Shown in pieces: positions 23,388-32,064 of a stretch of DNA of 64,000 nt (position 1 is the stretch's first letter; every line of letters begins with the position of its first letter). Source of the DNA: a virus; the IMG/VR virus record IMGVR_UViG_3300042545_000634, positions 1-64,000 of that record; one strand, given 5' to 3'. The position numbers and the translations under genes were made by a program. A model generated the notes under the pieces. The model was not told the DNA's origin and did not search any database. It saw only the letters and a list, made by a program, of their open reading frames with translations.

Positions 23388-23797
23388 GTCACTTTGCACA
23401 AATAGACGATAACAATATTGTTATCAATGTGCTTGTCGGGGATAACAATATGCCTAATGAGGGTTATGATTGGTTTGTTGACAATCTTGGTGGAAGATGG
23501 ATTCAAACATCAGTTAATACTATTGGTGGTATTCATAAGAATGGCAAAGAACCAGTACGGAAAAACTATGCTGGAATTGGTTACACTTACGACGAAGCAC
23601 TAGATGCTTTTATCCCACCTAAGCCAACAGAATTTCCCTCATTTGTCGTTGACCCCGAAACAGGATTATGGACTTACCCTATTCCACGACCAGAAGGTGA
23701 TGAACCTTGGGGATGGAACGAAGAAACTCAAGAATGGGTTATTATAGATATTCCAGTACTAGAAAATGAAGCGTTACCCCCAACAACAGGAGAATAA
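23384..23797 (+). CDS. Conserved phage protein (MSHFAQID type)
   Basis: 137 aa from ATG 23384 (ATGA overlap). The N-terminus MSHFAQIDDNNIVINVLVGD resembles proteins commonly found next to fibre genes in marine and freshwater phages (MAHFAKLDENN-like, from memory). The C-terminal part is Trp/Pro-rich (RPEGDEPWGWNEETQEW). Function is unknown, probably fibre-associated. Confidence 0.65.
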   Translation: MSHFAQIDDNNIVINVLVGDNNMPNEGYDWFVDNLGGRWIQTSVNTIGGIHKNGKEPVRKNYAGIGYTYDEALDAFIPPKPTEFPSFVVDPETGLWTYPIPRPEGDEPWGWNEETQEWVIIDIPVLENEALPPTTGE

Positions 23798-23799
23798 TA

Positions 23800-23940
23800 A
23801 TGTCCAATGTACAACTAGATGTCAACAAGATTGTTGAATCACTGGTAAACCAGATTTCACAGCAGGCCCAGCGTATCGCTGTCCTAGAGGCTACGATTGA
23901 TGCTATACAGAAAGCCAATAACGAGGAAGTTACTGAGTAA
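23800..23940 (+). CDS. Small coiled-coil protein
   Basis: 46 aa with heptad-like pattern LVNQISQQAQRIAVLEATID. AGGAGAATAA lies before the ATG. Possibly a fibre or baseplate accessory or chaperone. Confidence 0.55.
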   Translation: MSNVQLDVNKIVESLVNQISQQAQRIAVLEATIDAIQKANNEEVTE

Positions 23941-23942
23941 CT

Positions 23943-24203
23943 ATGTTTAACCCAGGTGGCAAGATTTATAGGGCGCTCGTTAAGTCGTCCGACAGCACCA
24001 CGGGTGAAATCTATGTGTCTTTGCCCCATGTTATGGGTGAAAATAGTTATCTACCCCTGTCCTATGTGGATAGGGAGGCAATTGGTGGTGTCTGGTCCGT
24101 ACCTACTCCGGGTGATATGATCATTGTTGCAAGCGACGACGACCAGTTTTCTAATGTATTCTGGTTAAAGACAACTACTGGAACCGACGGCGGTTCAGCC
24201 TAA
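23943..24203 (+). CDS. OB-fold baseplate/spike-like protein
   Basis: 86 aa with features of gp5/VgrG N-terminal OB domains: GEIYVSLPHV, PTPGDMIIVASDDD and NVFWLKTT in the right order. Probably part of the tail tip puncturing device or of a lysin-associated complex. It directly precedes the endolysin. Confidence 0.55.
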   Translation: MFNPGGKIYRALVKSSDSTTGEIYVSLPHVMGENSYLPLSYVDREAIGGVWSVPTPGDMIIVASDDDQFSNVFWLKTTTGTDGGSA

Positions 24204-24214
24204 AGGAGACATCT

Positions 24215-25012
24215 ATGAATTACCCCTGCATCAAACTGGTAGTGCCTACCGCACTTAAGCAGTTTAAGAACGGTCAGTTAGCACCAAGCGTTTTGGCTTC
24301 CGTTAAGACTGGCGGAAAGATGTACGCACCAGTCGCAGAGCAATTCAATAAGTTGTACGACGCCGCTCTCGCCGCTGGCTTTAAATTGAAAAATGTGGGC
24401 GACTACCGCTCATTTGAAGGTCAGTTGAATATGTTCATGGATCGCTATGTCACGACAGACACTGGTACTGGCGTTACTCGCAAGTATGACGGTAAGACTT
24501 GGTACCTCAAGAAGGGCAAAGCCCCTTCAGCCGCTCCAGACCCAACAGGGCTAAAAGGTTCTAACCACGGTTGGGGGCTAGCAATTGACCTTGGTTATGA
24601 TGTCAACGGCAAACTTACCTCAATGGGTGGCAAGTGTTTTGAGTGGATGTGCACTAATGCACCCTCATACGGTTTCTACTTGCAGGGTTCAGACCCAAAG
24701 TCAAAAGAGTTTGAGGCATGGCACTGGCAGTACTGCCTCGGTGATGCCACCCCTAATGGCGCACCCGCTCCCGTAGCACCAGCCGCCGCTCCTGCAGGCG
24801 CACCCGCACTTACTTTTACTTACCCAGGAACACCCGTTAAGCAGGGTTCAAAGGGTGACTCCGTCAAGTTGGTTCAGGCAATCGTTGGCGCAAAGCCCGA
24901 TGGTGACTTTGGTGCCAAGACCCATGAACTTGTCCGTAACTGGCAGAAGGCTAAGGGTCTTACTTATGATGGCGTTGTTGGTCCGACGACATGGAAAGCC
25001 ATGTTCGGCTGA
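24215..25012 (+). CDS. Endolysin: M15 peptidase plus peptidoglycan-binding domain
   Basis: 265 aa. Residues about 35-175 form a D-Ala-D-Ala/L-Ala-D-Glu peptidase of the M15 (VanY-like) family. The motif SNHGWGLAIDLG places zinc ligands at H118 and D125, and EAWHWQ supplies E167 and ligand H170; R65 in DYRS is the usual conserved arginine. A Pro/Ala linker (about 182-200) leads to a PG_binding_1-type domain (GSKGDSVKLVQ ... YDGVVGPTTW). No signal peptide, so a holin is needed. AAAGGAG lies 7 nt upstream. Confidence 0.9.
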   Translation: MNYPCIKLVVPTALKQFKNGQLAPSVLASVKTGGKMYAPVAEQFNKLYDAALAAGFKLKNVGDYRSFEGQLNMFMDRYVTTDTGTGVTRKYDGKTWYLKKGKAPSAAPDPTGLKGSNHGWGLAIDLGYDVNGKLTSMGGKCFEWMCTNAPSYGFYLQGSDPKSKEFEAWHWQYCLGDATPNGAPAPVAPAAAPAGAPALTFTYPGTPVKQGSKGDSVKLVQAIVGAKPDGDFGAKTHELVRNWQKAKGLTYDGVVGPTTWKAMFG

Positions 25013-25018
25013 TAAACA

Positions 25019-25591
25019 GTGGCGACTAAAAAACGAGGATTAGGTCCAGGCGCTCAAAGCGTCTGGGACAGGTTAGAAGAAGGAAAACGGGACGGCGGTT
25101 CCACTGGTCGTGTAGATCCATCTACGGGCGCCCGTCTGCCACCCACAAACCTCTACGCAGGTATGAATGAACTCATACCTAGCGGTGATGACTTTGGTGT
25201 CTACTGGGTACAACCAGTAGATCAGTACTACATGGGTCCGACCAAGAGTTCTTGCGTCGTGGCCCATGTGTTCGTACCTGTCGCCACTAAGGATGAAATA
25301 ACTGAAGACATGGGCATTGGGGACAGCGTTGATGAGGGGTTAAGTATCCTTTCTAAGCAGTTCTCTAGGATTAAAAAAACTGACCGCTCTAAGGGCGGAT
25401 CGTCATATAACATCCTTGGCTATGTGTATGTGATGTTTCGTAACCGCGCTGGAGTCACCAGTGGCGTTTACAAATATGGACCCATGCCGTTAGACATCTA
25501 CCGCAATTATCGTGAGTACAGTTCTAAGGGTAAGGGTATTAGGCAGATTCTTGAACCATTTGGATACACTAAGAGCAATTGGCCCGTTTAA
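25019..25591 (+). CDS. Hypothetical protein
   Basis: 190 aa, GTG start. The basic N-terminus is followed by an alpha/beta body with VYWVQPVDQYYMGPTKSSCVVAHVF and a final FRNRAGVTSGVYKYGPMP. Its closing part resembles short conserved KTSC-like domains, which is weak. It lies between endolysin and terminase, and its function is unknown. Confidence 0.55.
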   Translation: MATKKRGLGPGAQSVWDRLEEGKRDGGSTGRVDPSTGARLPPTNLYAGMNELIPSGDDFGVYWVQPVDQYYMGPTKSSCVVAHVFVPVATKDEITEDMGIGDSVDEGLSILSKQFSRIKKTDRSKGGSSYNILGYVYVMFRNRAGVTSGVYKYGPMPLDIYRNYREYSSKGKGIRQILEPFGYTKSNWPV

Positions 25592-25606
25592 CAACAAGGA
25601 ATTACA

Positions 25607-26014
25607 ATGAGAGCATTTCTAGCCATGTCAGCATGGTTGGCGTCAATCGTTTGGGTAATAGTAAGCGTTATCCTTATGTCCCCCATGACAGGAATCGCCC
25701 TACTGATTAGTTGTTTCATATCGTTCCTAATATTCAAGGACACCATGAATGCCGTCCAGGCGGTAGGTCCTGTGTATTGGATTTGTAGAGATGTGGTACC
25801 TGTGGGTACACCATTTATTGCATTTGGTTTTATGCGCCAAACATCTGCGCCGTGGCGCATCGGTAAGGGCATCCAAATAAAAGTTCGGAAACATACCTTC
25901 CAAATTGGTATTTCTAAGGTAGGTTCTGACATGTCTGACGATGATGGTCTGATGACCGCTGTTCAGGGGCGCTTCCTTAAAGACAAAGCAAAAGAAATCA
26001 GGGACTGGAAATGA
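25607..26014 (+). CDS. Two-helix membrane protein
   Basis: 135 aa. Two N-terminal transmembrane segments (about residues 5-24 and 26-44) precede a cytoplasmic domain of about 80 aa rich in basic residues. Topology is compatible with a holin or inner-membrane effector. It overlaps the next gene by 4 nt (ATGA). Confidence 0.55.
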   Translation: MRAFLAMSAWLASIVWVIVSVILMSPMTGIALLISCFISFLIFKDTMNAVQAVGPVYWICRDVVPVGTPFIAFGFMRQTSAPWRIGKGIQIKVRKHTFQIGISKVGSDMSDDDGLMTAVQGRFLKDKAKEIRDWK

Positions 26015-26232
26015 TGCGACGCAAGCCTAAGTCTGATCTCCCAAAGATTGCCCGACTCCAAAAGATGACTAAGTCAGAATTAGCCACATGGGGAGAGCAG
26101 TGCCTTATCTACACTTGTCAGTCATTTGATAACTGGCGCTACCGAGATGGTACTAACGATGAGGTACTCCAGGCCGCTGAAGTATTCCACGAGATATTAA
26201 AAGAAATCGCCTCCAGAGATATCAGTAAGTAA
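26011..26232 (+). CDS. Small helical protein
   Basis: 73 aa, starting MMRRKPKSDLPKIARLQKM, helical, with two cysteines. No recognised motif; it could be a small terminase-associated DNA-binding protein given its position directly before the large terminase, but nothing proves this. Confidence 0.5.
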   Translation: MMRRKPKSDLPKIARLQKMTKSELATWGEQCLIYTCQSFDNWRYRDGTNDEVLQAAEVFHEILKEIASRDISK

Positions 26233-26252
26233 CCCTATGTTGCTTTTTGTTT

Positions 26253-26258
26253 TATACT
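26253..26258 (+). promoter_or_regulatory. Leaderless -10 box of the head operon
   Basis: TATACT, 7 nt before ATG 26266, which lacks a ribosome binding site. An upstream AACCCTATG resembles the CCCTATTCT box of the early promoters. Confidence 0.5.
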
Positions 26259-26265
26259 TACTCTT

Positions 26266-27840
26266 ATGAGTGAAGAATCAGATATTGAAGATACGGAATA
26301 CAACGAAGATATTGGTGACTACCAAGAGGAAGAACTAGACGAAACATCTACGGAATTCGTTGACCAACTGGTCATGAAGTTAATCGTCTTTACCGAAGAG
26401 TTCACTAATGTCACCTTGTTCCCTTATCAGGTCCCAATTGCTTATCGGATCATTGAATCAATTGTCCTTGGCGACGGTGAAGAAATAACCCTCGTTGCTA
26501 CCCGCCAATCGGGTAAGTCTGAGGTTCTTTCTAATGTCATGGCATCCATGATGGTCATTCTCCCGCGCCTGTCCAAGGTCTATCCCACATGGCTGGGTAA
26601 GTTTGAGAGGGGCTTTTGGTGCGGTGTGTTTGCCCCCGTTGAGGATCAGGCTGACACCGTGTTCGGTCGTATCGTCAGTAAGTTGACCAGCGAACACGCC
26701 ATGAACTTCCTGCTTGATCCCGAGATTGACGACAAAGCAGCATCAGGTGGCGCCCGAGGTAAGGGTCGCATTATCAGCCTGAAGAAGTCAGGGTCACTCT
26801 GCCGTATGCAGACCTGTAACCCTAAGGCAAAGATTGAATCTAAGACCTACCACTTCGTCATGATTGACGAAGCCCAAGAGGCTGACGAGTTCATGATTTC
26901 TAAGTCAATTAAGCCAATGTTGGCGTTCAACAACGGTTCTATTGTTCTTACGGGCACGGCTACTAGGAATAAGTCTTACTTTTATAAGATGATCCAGTTT
27001 AATAAGCGCCGTGACACAAACGCCAGACGGGGCCACAGACAGGCACACTTTGAGTACGACTGGCGAGTTGCCGCTAAATACAACGATAACTACGGCAAGT
27101 TCATTGCTAAGGAAAAGACCCGTATTGGTGAAGATTCTGACGAGTTCCAAATGTCCTACTGCAACAAGTGGATTTTGGAAAAGGGTATGTTTGTTACCGA
27201 GGAGCGCCTAGAGCGCCTGTACGACCCATCTATGGCTATTGTGAAAAAGTGGTGGCGTAGCCCCATTGTCATGGGTATAGATGTGGCGCGAACCAATGAC
27301 TCCACCGTGGCTACCGCAGTATGGGTTGATTGGGACCACCCTGATGGGTTTGGTTTCTTTGAGCACCGCGTCCTTGACTGGTTAGAAATTAACAATGTTG
27401 AGTGGGAACAGCAGTACTTTGAGATGATTGACTTCATCCGTAACTTTGATGTCTACCGCATTGGTGTGGACTCCCAAGGTGTGGGCGGCGCTGTCACCGA
27501 GCGTCTACAACTCTTGCTCCCTGAGATTGAGGTGTTGGCTGTTTCGTCTGATGCCAAGACTCAGAACGAGCGATGGGTCCATCTAACCGAGTTAATGCAA
27601 CGGGAACAGTTGATTATTCCTGGACACTCCAAGGCTCGGCGCACCCGATCATGGAAGAAGTTCAACCAACAGATGTGTGACCTTGAAAAGATTTACCGCG
27701 GTCCGTACCTATTAGCAGCCGCCCCTGATGAGAAGGGTGCGTTTGACGACTACCCCGATTCACTAGCAATTGCTTGCAGTATGACAGCACTAGAGGTAAT
27801 GCCAATGGTAGAGTCATTTAACTCTCCCTTTTACAGGTAA
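26266..27840 (+). CDS. Terminase large subunit
   Basis: 524 aa. ATPase domain: Walker A-like ATRQSGKSE (78-86) and Walker B VMIDEAQ (D201, E202), with coupling motif LTGTATR. RNase H-like nuclease: D339 in VMGIDVART, D402 in GVDSQGVG, and the DDYPDS acidic cluster (about 494-498). It packages DNA into the prohead with the portal and cuts concatemers. An acidic N-terminal 35 residues precede the ATPase. No adjacent small terminase is certain; 30370-30636 is a candidate. Confidence 0.93.
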   Translation: MSEESDIEDTEYNEDIGDYQEEELDETSTEFVDQLVMKLIVFTEEFTNVTLFPYQVPIAYRIIESIVLGDGEEITLVATRQSGKSEVLSNVMASMMVILPRLSKVYPTWLGKFERGFWCGVFAPVEDQADTVFGRIVSKLTSEHAMNFLLDPEIDDKAASGGARGKGRIISLKKSGSLCRMQTCNPKAKIESKTYHFVMIDEAQEADEFMISKSIKPMLAFNNGSIVLTGTATRNKSYFYKMIQFNKRRDTNARRGHRQAHFEYDWRVAAKYNDNYGKFIAKEKTRIGEDSDEFQMSYCNKWILEKGMFVTEERLERLYDPSMAIVKKWWRSPIVMGIDVARTNDSTVATAVWVDWDHPDGFGFFEHRVLDWLEINNVEWEQQYFEMIDFIRNFDVYRIGVDSQGVGGAVTERLQLLLPEIEVLAVSSDAKTQNERWVHLTELMQREQLIIPGHSKARRTRSWKKFNQQMCDLEKIYRGPYLLAAAPDEKGAFDDYPDSLAIACSMTALEVMPMVESFNSPFYR

Positions 27841-27889
27841 ACTATGCTACGATAAGTGGAGATAAACCCCTACTAGGAGGAATCCATAG

Positions 27890-28291
27890 ATGGCAGTTGC
27901 ACCTGTTCCCATGTTTCCAGAAAAAGGCACCCCAGTGTTTGAGCGTTCGTACGCCCCAAGCATCCCGGGTAACCGTGGCCCGCTCCGCTTTGAAGAAGGC
28001 GTAGCCACCGATACCGATGTCCCTTATGACTTCGGCGTTGGTGCTTACGAGGACACCGCTCCGTCGCCCATGCGACAGAACCATAACAACCCTGAGATGT
28101 TCTACAAGTACGCTGAGGAAACAATGCGCGAGCGCGCCCATGTTGGGTCTGCTTCGTGGATTGAGGCCCCGACCGTGCTCGGTGAGTTCGTACAGGGTTC
28201 AATGGCTGGAGATCACATCCCGCAATTTGAATACTCGTACAACACGGGTGGTCACATGAACCGCCCGAACCCAACAGTCGTTTACGACTGA
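27890..28291 (+). CDS. Hypothetical head-module protein
   Basis: 133 aa, Pro/Gly-rich and acidic, with no recognised domain. Preceded by CTAGGAGGAA. Its position between terminase and portal suggests a virion-associated or packaging accessory protein. Confidence 0.55.
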   Translation: MAVAPVPMFPEKGTPVFERSYAPSIPGNRGPLRFEEGVATDTDVPYDFGVGAYEDTAPSPMRQNHNNPEMFYKYAEETMRERAHVGSASWIEAPTVLGEFVQGSMAGDHIPQFEYSYNTGGHMNRPNPTVVYD

Positions 28292-28293
28292 TC

Positions 28294-28767
28294 ATGGGCA
28301 CTGCCGAGGGTTTCTCGGTAACTGGCCCAGTACCGAGTAGCACGATTGGGTCATCTCCGGAATTGTCTACTTATGAGGCAGTTGCGGGGATGTTTCGTCG
28401 CGTCCAAAAAAGTAATGAACTAGTTACGGCGCGCGCTGAGAACTTTGGTGTTGCCACCAAGGTCTCTAACCCGTTTGTGCCTAGCCCCTTGGGTGGTAAG
28501 CGGTCATTAAATATGCCCCGTTATGCATCAGGTATTGGTGAATTCATTATTGACCCAATGCAAAACTTCAAGTCTGAAAAGTTAGACCTAGAGGGCCGTA
28601 AGTACGGTAAATCTATGATCACTAATCCAGGTCAGAAGTTTGATTCTAATAAAATGCGCCGTAAGGGCGTGACTTCCTACAACCGCTATAAGTCTAATAA
28701 GCCTTCTTATATTGCTGGTCAGTTTGGTCATGCTTTGTATACCCCAGGAAAGTTTAAGGTTCTGTGA
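28294..28767 (+). CDS. Hypothetical head-module protein
   Basis: 157 aa, basic, with helices at residues 25-45 and a Lys-rich C-terminal half (MRRKGVTSYNRYKSNKPSY). Possibly a minor head protein. Unknown family. Confidence 0.5.
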   Translation: MGTAEGFSVTGPVPSSTIGSSPELSTYEAVAGMFRRVQKSNELVTARAENFGVATKVSNPFVPSPLGGKRSLNMPRYASGIGEFIIDPMQNFKSEKLDLEGRKYGKSMITNPGQKFDSNKMRRKGVTSYNRYKSNKPSYIAGQFGHALYTPGKFKVL

Positions 28768-30161
28768 TGGCTAAGAAAAAAGAAACATCAGCACCAGCAC
28801 CAGCAGCACCAAAGAAGCGTCTGGCAACGCCAAAGCGTGATACTACCAATACAGAAAGTTTAGTTGATCCAGGGTATATTGTCCCAAAAAAAGCCGTATC
28901 ATATAGAGATTTTCCTGTTGAAGACAGAGAACATATTGATCGTTCAATGGCAGATGCTGGTATGAAGGCGTATGGTCATCCAATACTCATGGCTGATTCT
29001 GTAGCAAGTCGTGTGAACGCCATTCAAGCCGCAATTGGGCGTCTACCCGCGGGTTCATATACTCCTGAAGGTTATGATTGGTACACAGATCACCAATCTG
29101 GCTATCGTGATGTTGCTAACAGAACTGGCACACGCATTGGTAGCATCGTTGATGCCGCTGGTGTACTAAGTGTCAAGAATACACCAAAACAAGAAAGAAT
29201 AGCCACTGAATCGGCGGGCCGTATTGCTGGAAACCCAGATCGTATGGTAGAAATTACACCTGGGATGGTTCCCCACATGGGTAATCCCGACATTGCCGCA
29301 GGGGAACAACGCATTGGTGATTTATCAGATGAAGGTGTTGCTCACCTTGGTTATGCTGAGAGTCAAGCGATTAGAGACAAGCACGGTATACCGCAAAATA
29401 ATCCTGTACCTCTTGATGAAAGACACCTTTCAAGAGAAGTTACTGGAGTAACTTTAAATTCAGCGGGCCGTAAGATTGCAACTAAGGCTGTTGCTGTTGT
29501 TCGCGGAAAAACATTTGATGAAGTAAATCAAGTAGGAGCAGTCCCTAAGACTCGTAATTTCTCACGAGCAATCCAACTCGCTAGTCCAGAAGAAAATGCT
29601 TTTAATAATGAAATATTCCGAAGAAGGGCACAAGCACCCACATTTGTAGAAGGCAATGGAAAAGGTAGAACAAGAACATTTCATCAGAGTCATTTATGGT
29701 CCGCGGCTGAAGAAACTGGATTTGATCCATCAAAGTCTGACGAGGCAGTTGAAGATTACGCAATGAATCACCTAAGTGCTAAAGAAGCCGCCCGACAGGG
29801 TACTACAGGGGCAACCTCAAGAGAAGCACAAAATATTGTACAGCCTGCAAAAGGTACAAAGACCTTTGATCCGTCAGTTAAAACTGAAGAGATTAGGCAT
29901 GCCTACAATGAAGAAGCCACCCGCCAATCCGCCGAGCATTTTAGTTTTGATGATGAGCATATTACTCCCCGAGCCGCCCAAGCCATTGCATGGGTGGAAG
30001 AGCGGCGACATGTACTTGGCGAAGATGAAGAGTACAACGCAGCCCAAAAACAACTTGCTAAGGACGCCAAAAAAGCAGCCAAAGAAGCAAGTAAGTCACC
30101 AGTAGCAGAAGTCAAAGCACCACCTACTCCTGAAGAAAGAGGACAACTTACATTGTTCTAA
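28767..30161 (+). CDS. Hypothetical protein with clamp-binding-like tail
   Basis: 464 aa from ATG 28767, which shares a base with the previous stop. A Lys/Ala/Pro-rich start (residues 2-25) precedes a mixed alpha/beta body containing DWYTDHQSGYRDVANRTGTR and HQSHLWSAAEETGFDP, then a Lys/Ala-rich helix and the exact C-terminal end QLTLF, which fits the QLxLF sliding-clamp-binding consensus. No nuclease or polymerase motif was recognised. Its location in the head module is unusual if it is a replication factor. Confidence 0.55.
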   Translation: MAKKKETSAPAPAAPKKRLATPKRDTTNTESLVDPGYIVPKKAVSYRDFPVEDREHIDRSMADAGMKAYGHPILMADSVASRVNAIQAAIGRLPAGSYTPEGYDWYTDHQSGYRDVANRTGTRIGSIVDAAGVLSVKNTPKQERIATESAGRIAGNPDRMVEITPGMVPHMGNPDIAAGEQRIGDLSDEGVAHLGYAESQAIRDKHGIPQNNPVPLDERHLSREVTGVTLNSAGRKIATKAVAVVRGKTFDEVNQVGAVPKTRNFSRAIQLASPEENAFNNEIFRRRAQAPTFVEGNGKGRTRTFHQSHLWSAAEETGFDPSKSDEAVEDYAMNHLSAKEAARQGTTGATSREAQNIVQPAKGTKTFDPSVKTEEIRHAYNEEATRQSAEHFSFDDEHITPRAAQAIAWVEERRHVLGEDEEYNAAQKQLAKDAKKAAKEASKSPVAEVKAPPTPEERGQLTLF

Positions 30162-30227
30162 TTGTTATCGCAATAACAGTACTTTCTAGGCTCTGATAAC
30201 CTTTCCTTCCCAGTAGAAGGAGAGAGT

Positions 30228-30386
30228 ATGCGCCCGTCAGATGCCGCATTAATTACACAATATCTTACGAGACTTGCGCCTCGTGGTCACACAGAGGAGC
30301 AAGAGGTGCTACGGTTGATATCAGTTCTTGGAGGAATCCAGAAAATGTCACACAATAAGGAGCAGAAAGTTGAGCGAGTTAAGTAA
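30228..30386 (+). CDS. Small hypothetical protein
   Basis: 52 aa, helical and charged (SDAALITQYLTRLAP). AAGGAGAGAG precedes ATG 30228. Its 3' end contains the ribosome binding site of the overlapping next gene. Confidence 0.5.
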   Translation: MRPSDAALITQYLTRLAPRGHTEEQEVLRLISVLGGIQKMSHNKEQKVERVK

Positions 30387-30636
30387 TGAATTGCTCTCGC
30401 GTGGTCCAATTAATTGGGGGTGTGGTATTGCCACTCTCAGGGACGAACTTCACGGAGATGAACTAACCGCACTAAATACTGCATTAGAAAGAATTATGAC
30501 TGACCCCGGTAAGGGTAGGTCTAAGGTATATTCTTCTATGTGGTTAGCGAATGTGCTAGTTAAGCACGGACATCAAATTAGCCGAAGCACCATAGAACGA
30601 CATATAAAGGGGAAGTGCAGTTGTGGCAAGCCTTAG
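30370..30636 (+). CDS. Helix-turn-helix protein, possible small terminase
   Basis: 88 aa. TTG 30370 is chosen because AAGGAG lies 7 nt before it; no ATG is available in this frame downstream at a sensible place. Two helical parts: residues 17-45 and a C-terminal region (WLANVLVKHGHQISRSTIERHI) that looks like an HTH. It ends KCSCGKP. Small DNA-binding proteins near terminase and portal are often small terminases, but that is inference. Confidence 0.5.
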   Translation: MSELSNELLSRGPINWGCGIATLRDELHGDELTALNTALERIMTDPGKGRSKVYSSMWLANVLVKHGHQISRSTIERHIKGKCSCGKP

Positions 30637-31768
30637 TGATGATCTAGGAACACCCCCAGCAAAAGCAACATTGGGAAAGATTGCGGAGTTATTAAACCGC
30701 AATAACATTGATGTTGAAGAAGTGGGATCAATCAAGCGCGTATCCCTCTACCAGTCACTCACTAAGAATGACCAAGGTCAGGCTGAGGTTCACGACCTCA
30801 TGGGTATCCAATTCAATCCCAAGTGGGCTGAAGGACCTGATTGGCCCGTGGTACAACCAGGGCCGTCAATCAAACTCCCAGTACGCAAAGTAATACAAAG
30901 TAATACAGAGGGATACAAAGTAGCGGTTATCCTCCCTGACATGCAGATCGGTTACTACCGAAATGCTGACGGGAGTCTTGAACCCACCCATGACGAAGAG
31001 GCTCTCTCTATCTCCATGGCGATTATCAAGAAGTTGAACCCTGACCGAATCATCATGGTCGGTGACAACCTTGACTTTCCTGAGTTCGGTAAGTACCGTC
31101 TCAGCCCAGCATATGCAATTACCACTCAGGCGTCTATTGACCGCGCTACGACTCTGTGCGCTGAGTTACGAGCCGTCGCACCAAACGCCGTCATAGATTG
31201 GATTTCAGGTAACCATGAAGAACGCCTCGTCAACTTCATCTTGGACAATGCAAAGGTTTCGTTCGGCTTGCGTCGGGGGAACACTCCGGATTCTTGGCCT
31301 TGCCTTAGTGTGCCTTACCTATGCCGTTTCAATGATTACGGGGTTAATTATGTGGCTGGCTACCCTGCTGGACAAGTATGGATTAATCAAAGGCTCAAAG
31401 TCATCCACGGAAACAAGGTCAGGTCTAACGGTTCAACCGCCCACGCCTACCTCAACGACAGCAAGGTATCCGTCATCTACGGGCACATTCACCGTAGGGA
31501 ATGGGCTGAACGGTCACGAGAAGACTGGGATGGGGCAAAGACCATCATGGCGGCGTCCCCAGGGACACTAGCCCGCTGTGACGGTGCCGTACCCAGCACT
31601 AAGGGCGGTATTGACCTAGACGGTCGCCCAATGACCATTGTGGAGGACTGGCAACAGGGTCTAGCGGTTGTATCTTATGAGGATGGTGAAGGCGCCTTTT
31701 GGTATGAACAGATACCTATCCATAATAAGACCGCTTTTTTCCGTGGTAAGGTTTACTCTCCGGAATGA
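30623..31768 (+). CDS. Calcineurin-like metallophosphoesterase
   Basis: 381 aa, GTG start. Residues about 100-310 hold the metallophosphoesterase motifs in order: LPDMQIGY (motif I), GDNLDF (II), GNHEER (III), VIHGNK (IV) and YGHIHR (V). Motif I has Q where H is usual. Family members hydrolyse phosphate mono- or diesters with two metals. Its place inside the head module suggests a packaging or DNA-end role rather than metabolism, though the substrate is unknown. Confidence 0.8.
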   Translation: MASLSDDLGTPPAKATLGKIAELLNRNNIDVEEVGSIKRVSLYQSLTKNDQGQAEVHDLMGIQFNPKWAEGPDWPVVQPGPSIKLPVRKVIQSNTEGYKVAVILPDMQIGYYRNADGSLEPTHDEEALSISMAIIKKLNPDRIIMVGDNLDFPEFGKYRLSPAYAITTQASIDRATTLCAELRAVAPNAVIDWISGNHEERLVNFILDNAKVSFGLRRGNTPDSWPCLSVPYLCRFNDYGVNYVAGYPAGQVWINQRLKVIHGNKVRSNGSTAHAYLNDSKVSVIYGHIHRREWAERSREDWDGAKTIMAASPGTLARCDGAVPSTKGGIDLDGRPMTIVEDWQQGLAVVSYEDGEGAFWYEQIPIHNKTAFFRGKVYSPE

Positions 31769-31782
31769 TTGGTGGGGGTCGT

Positions 31783-32064
31783 ATGTCTGACAAGGAAAAC
31801 CTTAAGGCAGTTGTTGTCGTTTGGGATGACGCCTTTGACGGACCTGGTGGTTGGATTGACCCAGCCAAATACGAACCACGCATTATTGACCCCATTACTA
31901 TTGGCTGGGTTATAGATGAATATGCCGAGAAGTACCTGACCTTGTACTCGTCCTTCTATTATGACGATGATGGTATACTTATTTGTTCAAATCCTATGCA
32001 TATTCCTCGTGGTATGATTAGGTCTATTACTCCCGTAAAGATAAAGAAGTCAGGGGACAGTTGA
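31783..32064 (+). CDS. Hypothetical protein
   Basis: 93 aa from ATG 31783; an ATG at 31765 overlapping the previous stop is an alternative. Acidic, with a beta-rich start (LKAVVVVWDDAF) and a basic end (MIRSITPVKIKKSG). Unknown. Confidence 0.5.
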   Translation: MSDKENLKAVVVVWDDAFDGPGGWIDPAKYEPRIIDPITIGWVIDEYAEKYLTLYSSFYYDDDGILICSNPMHIPRGMIRSITPVKIKKSGDS

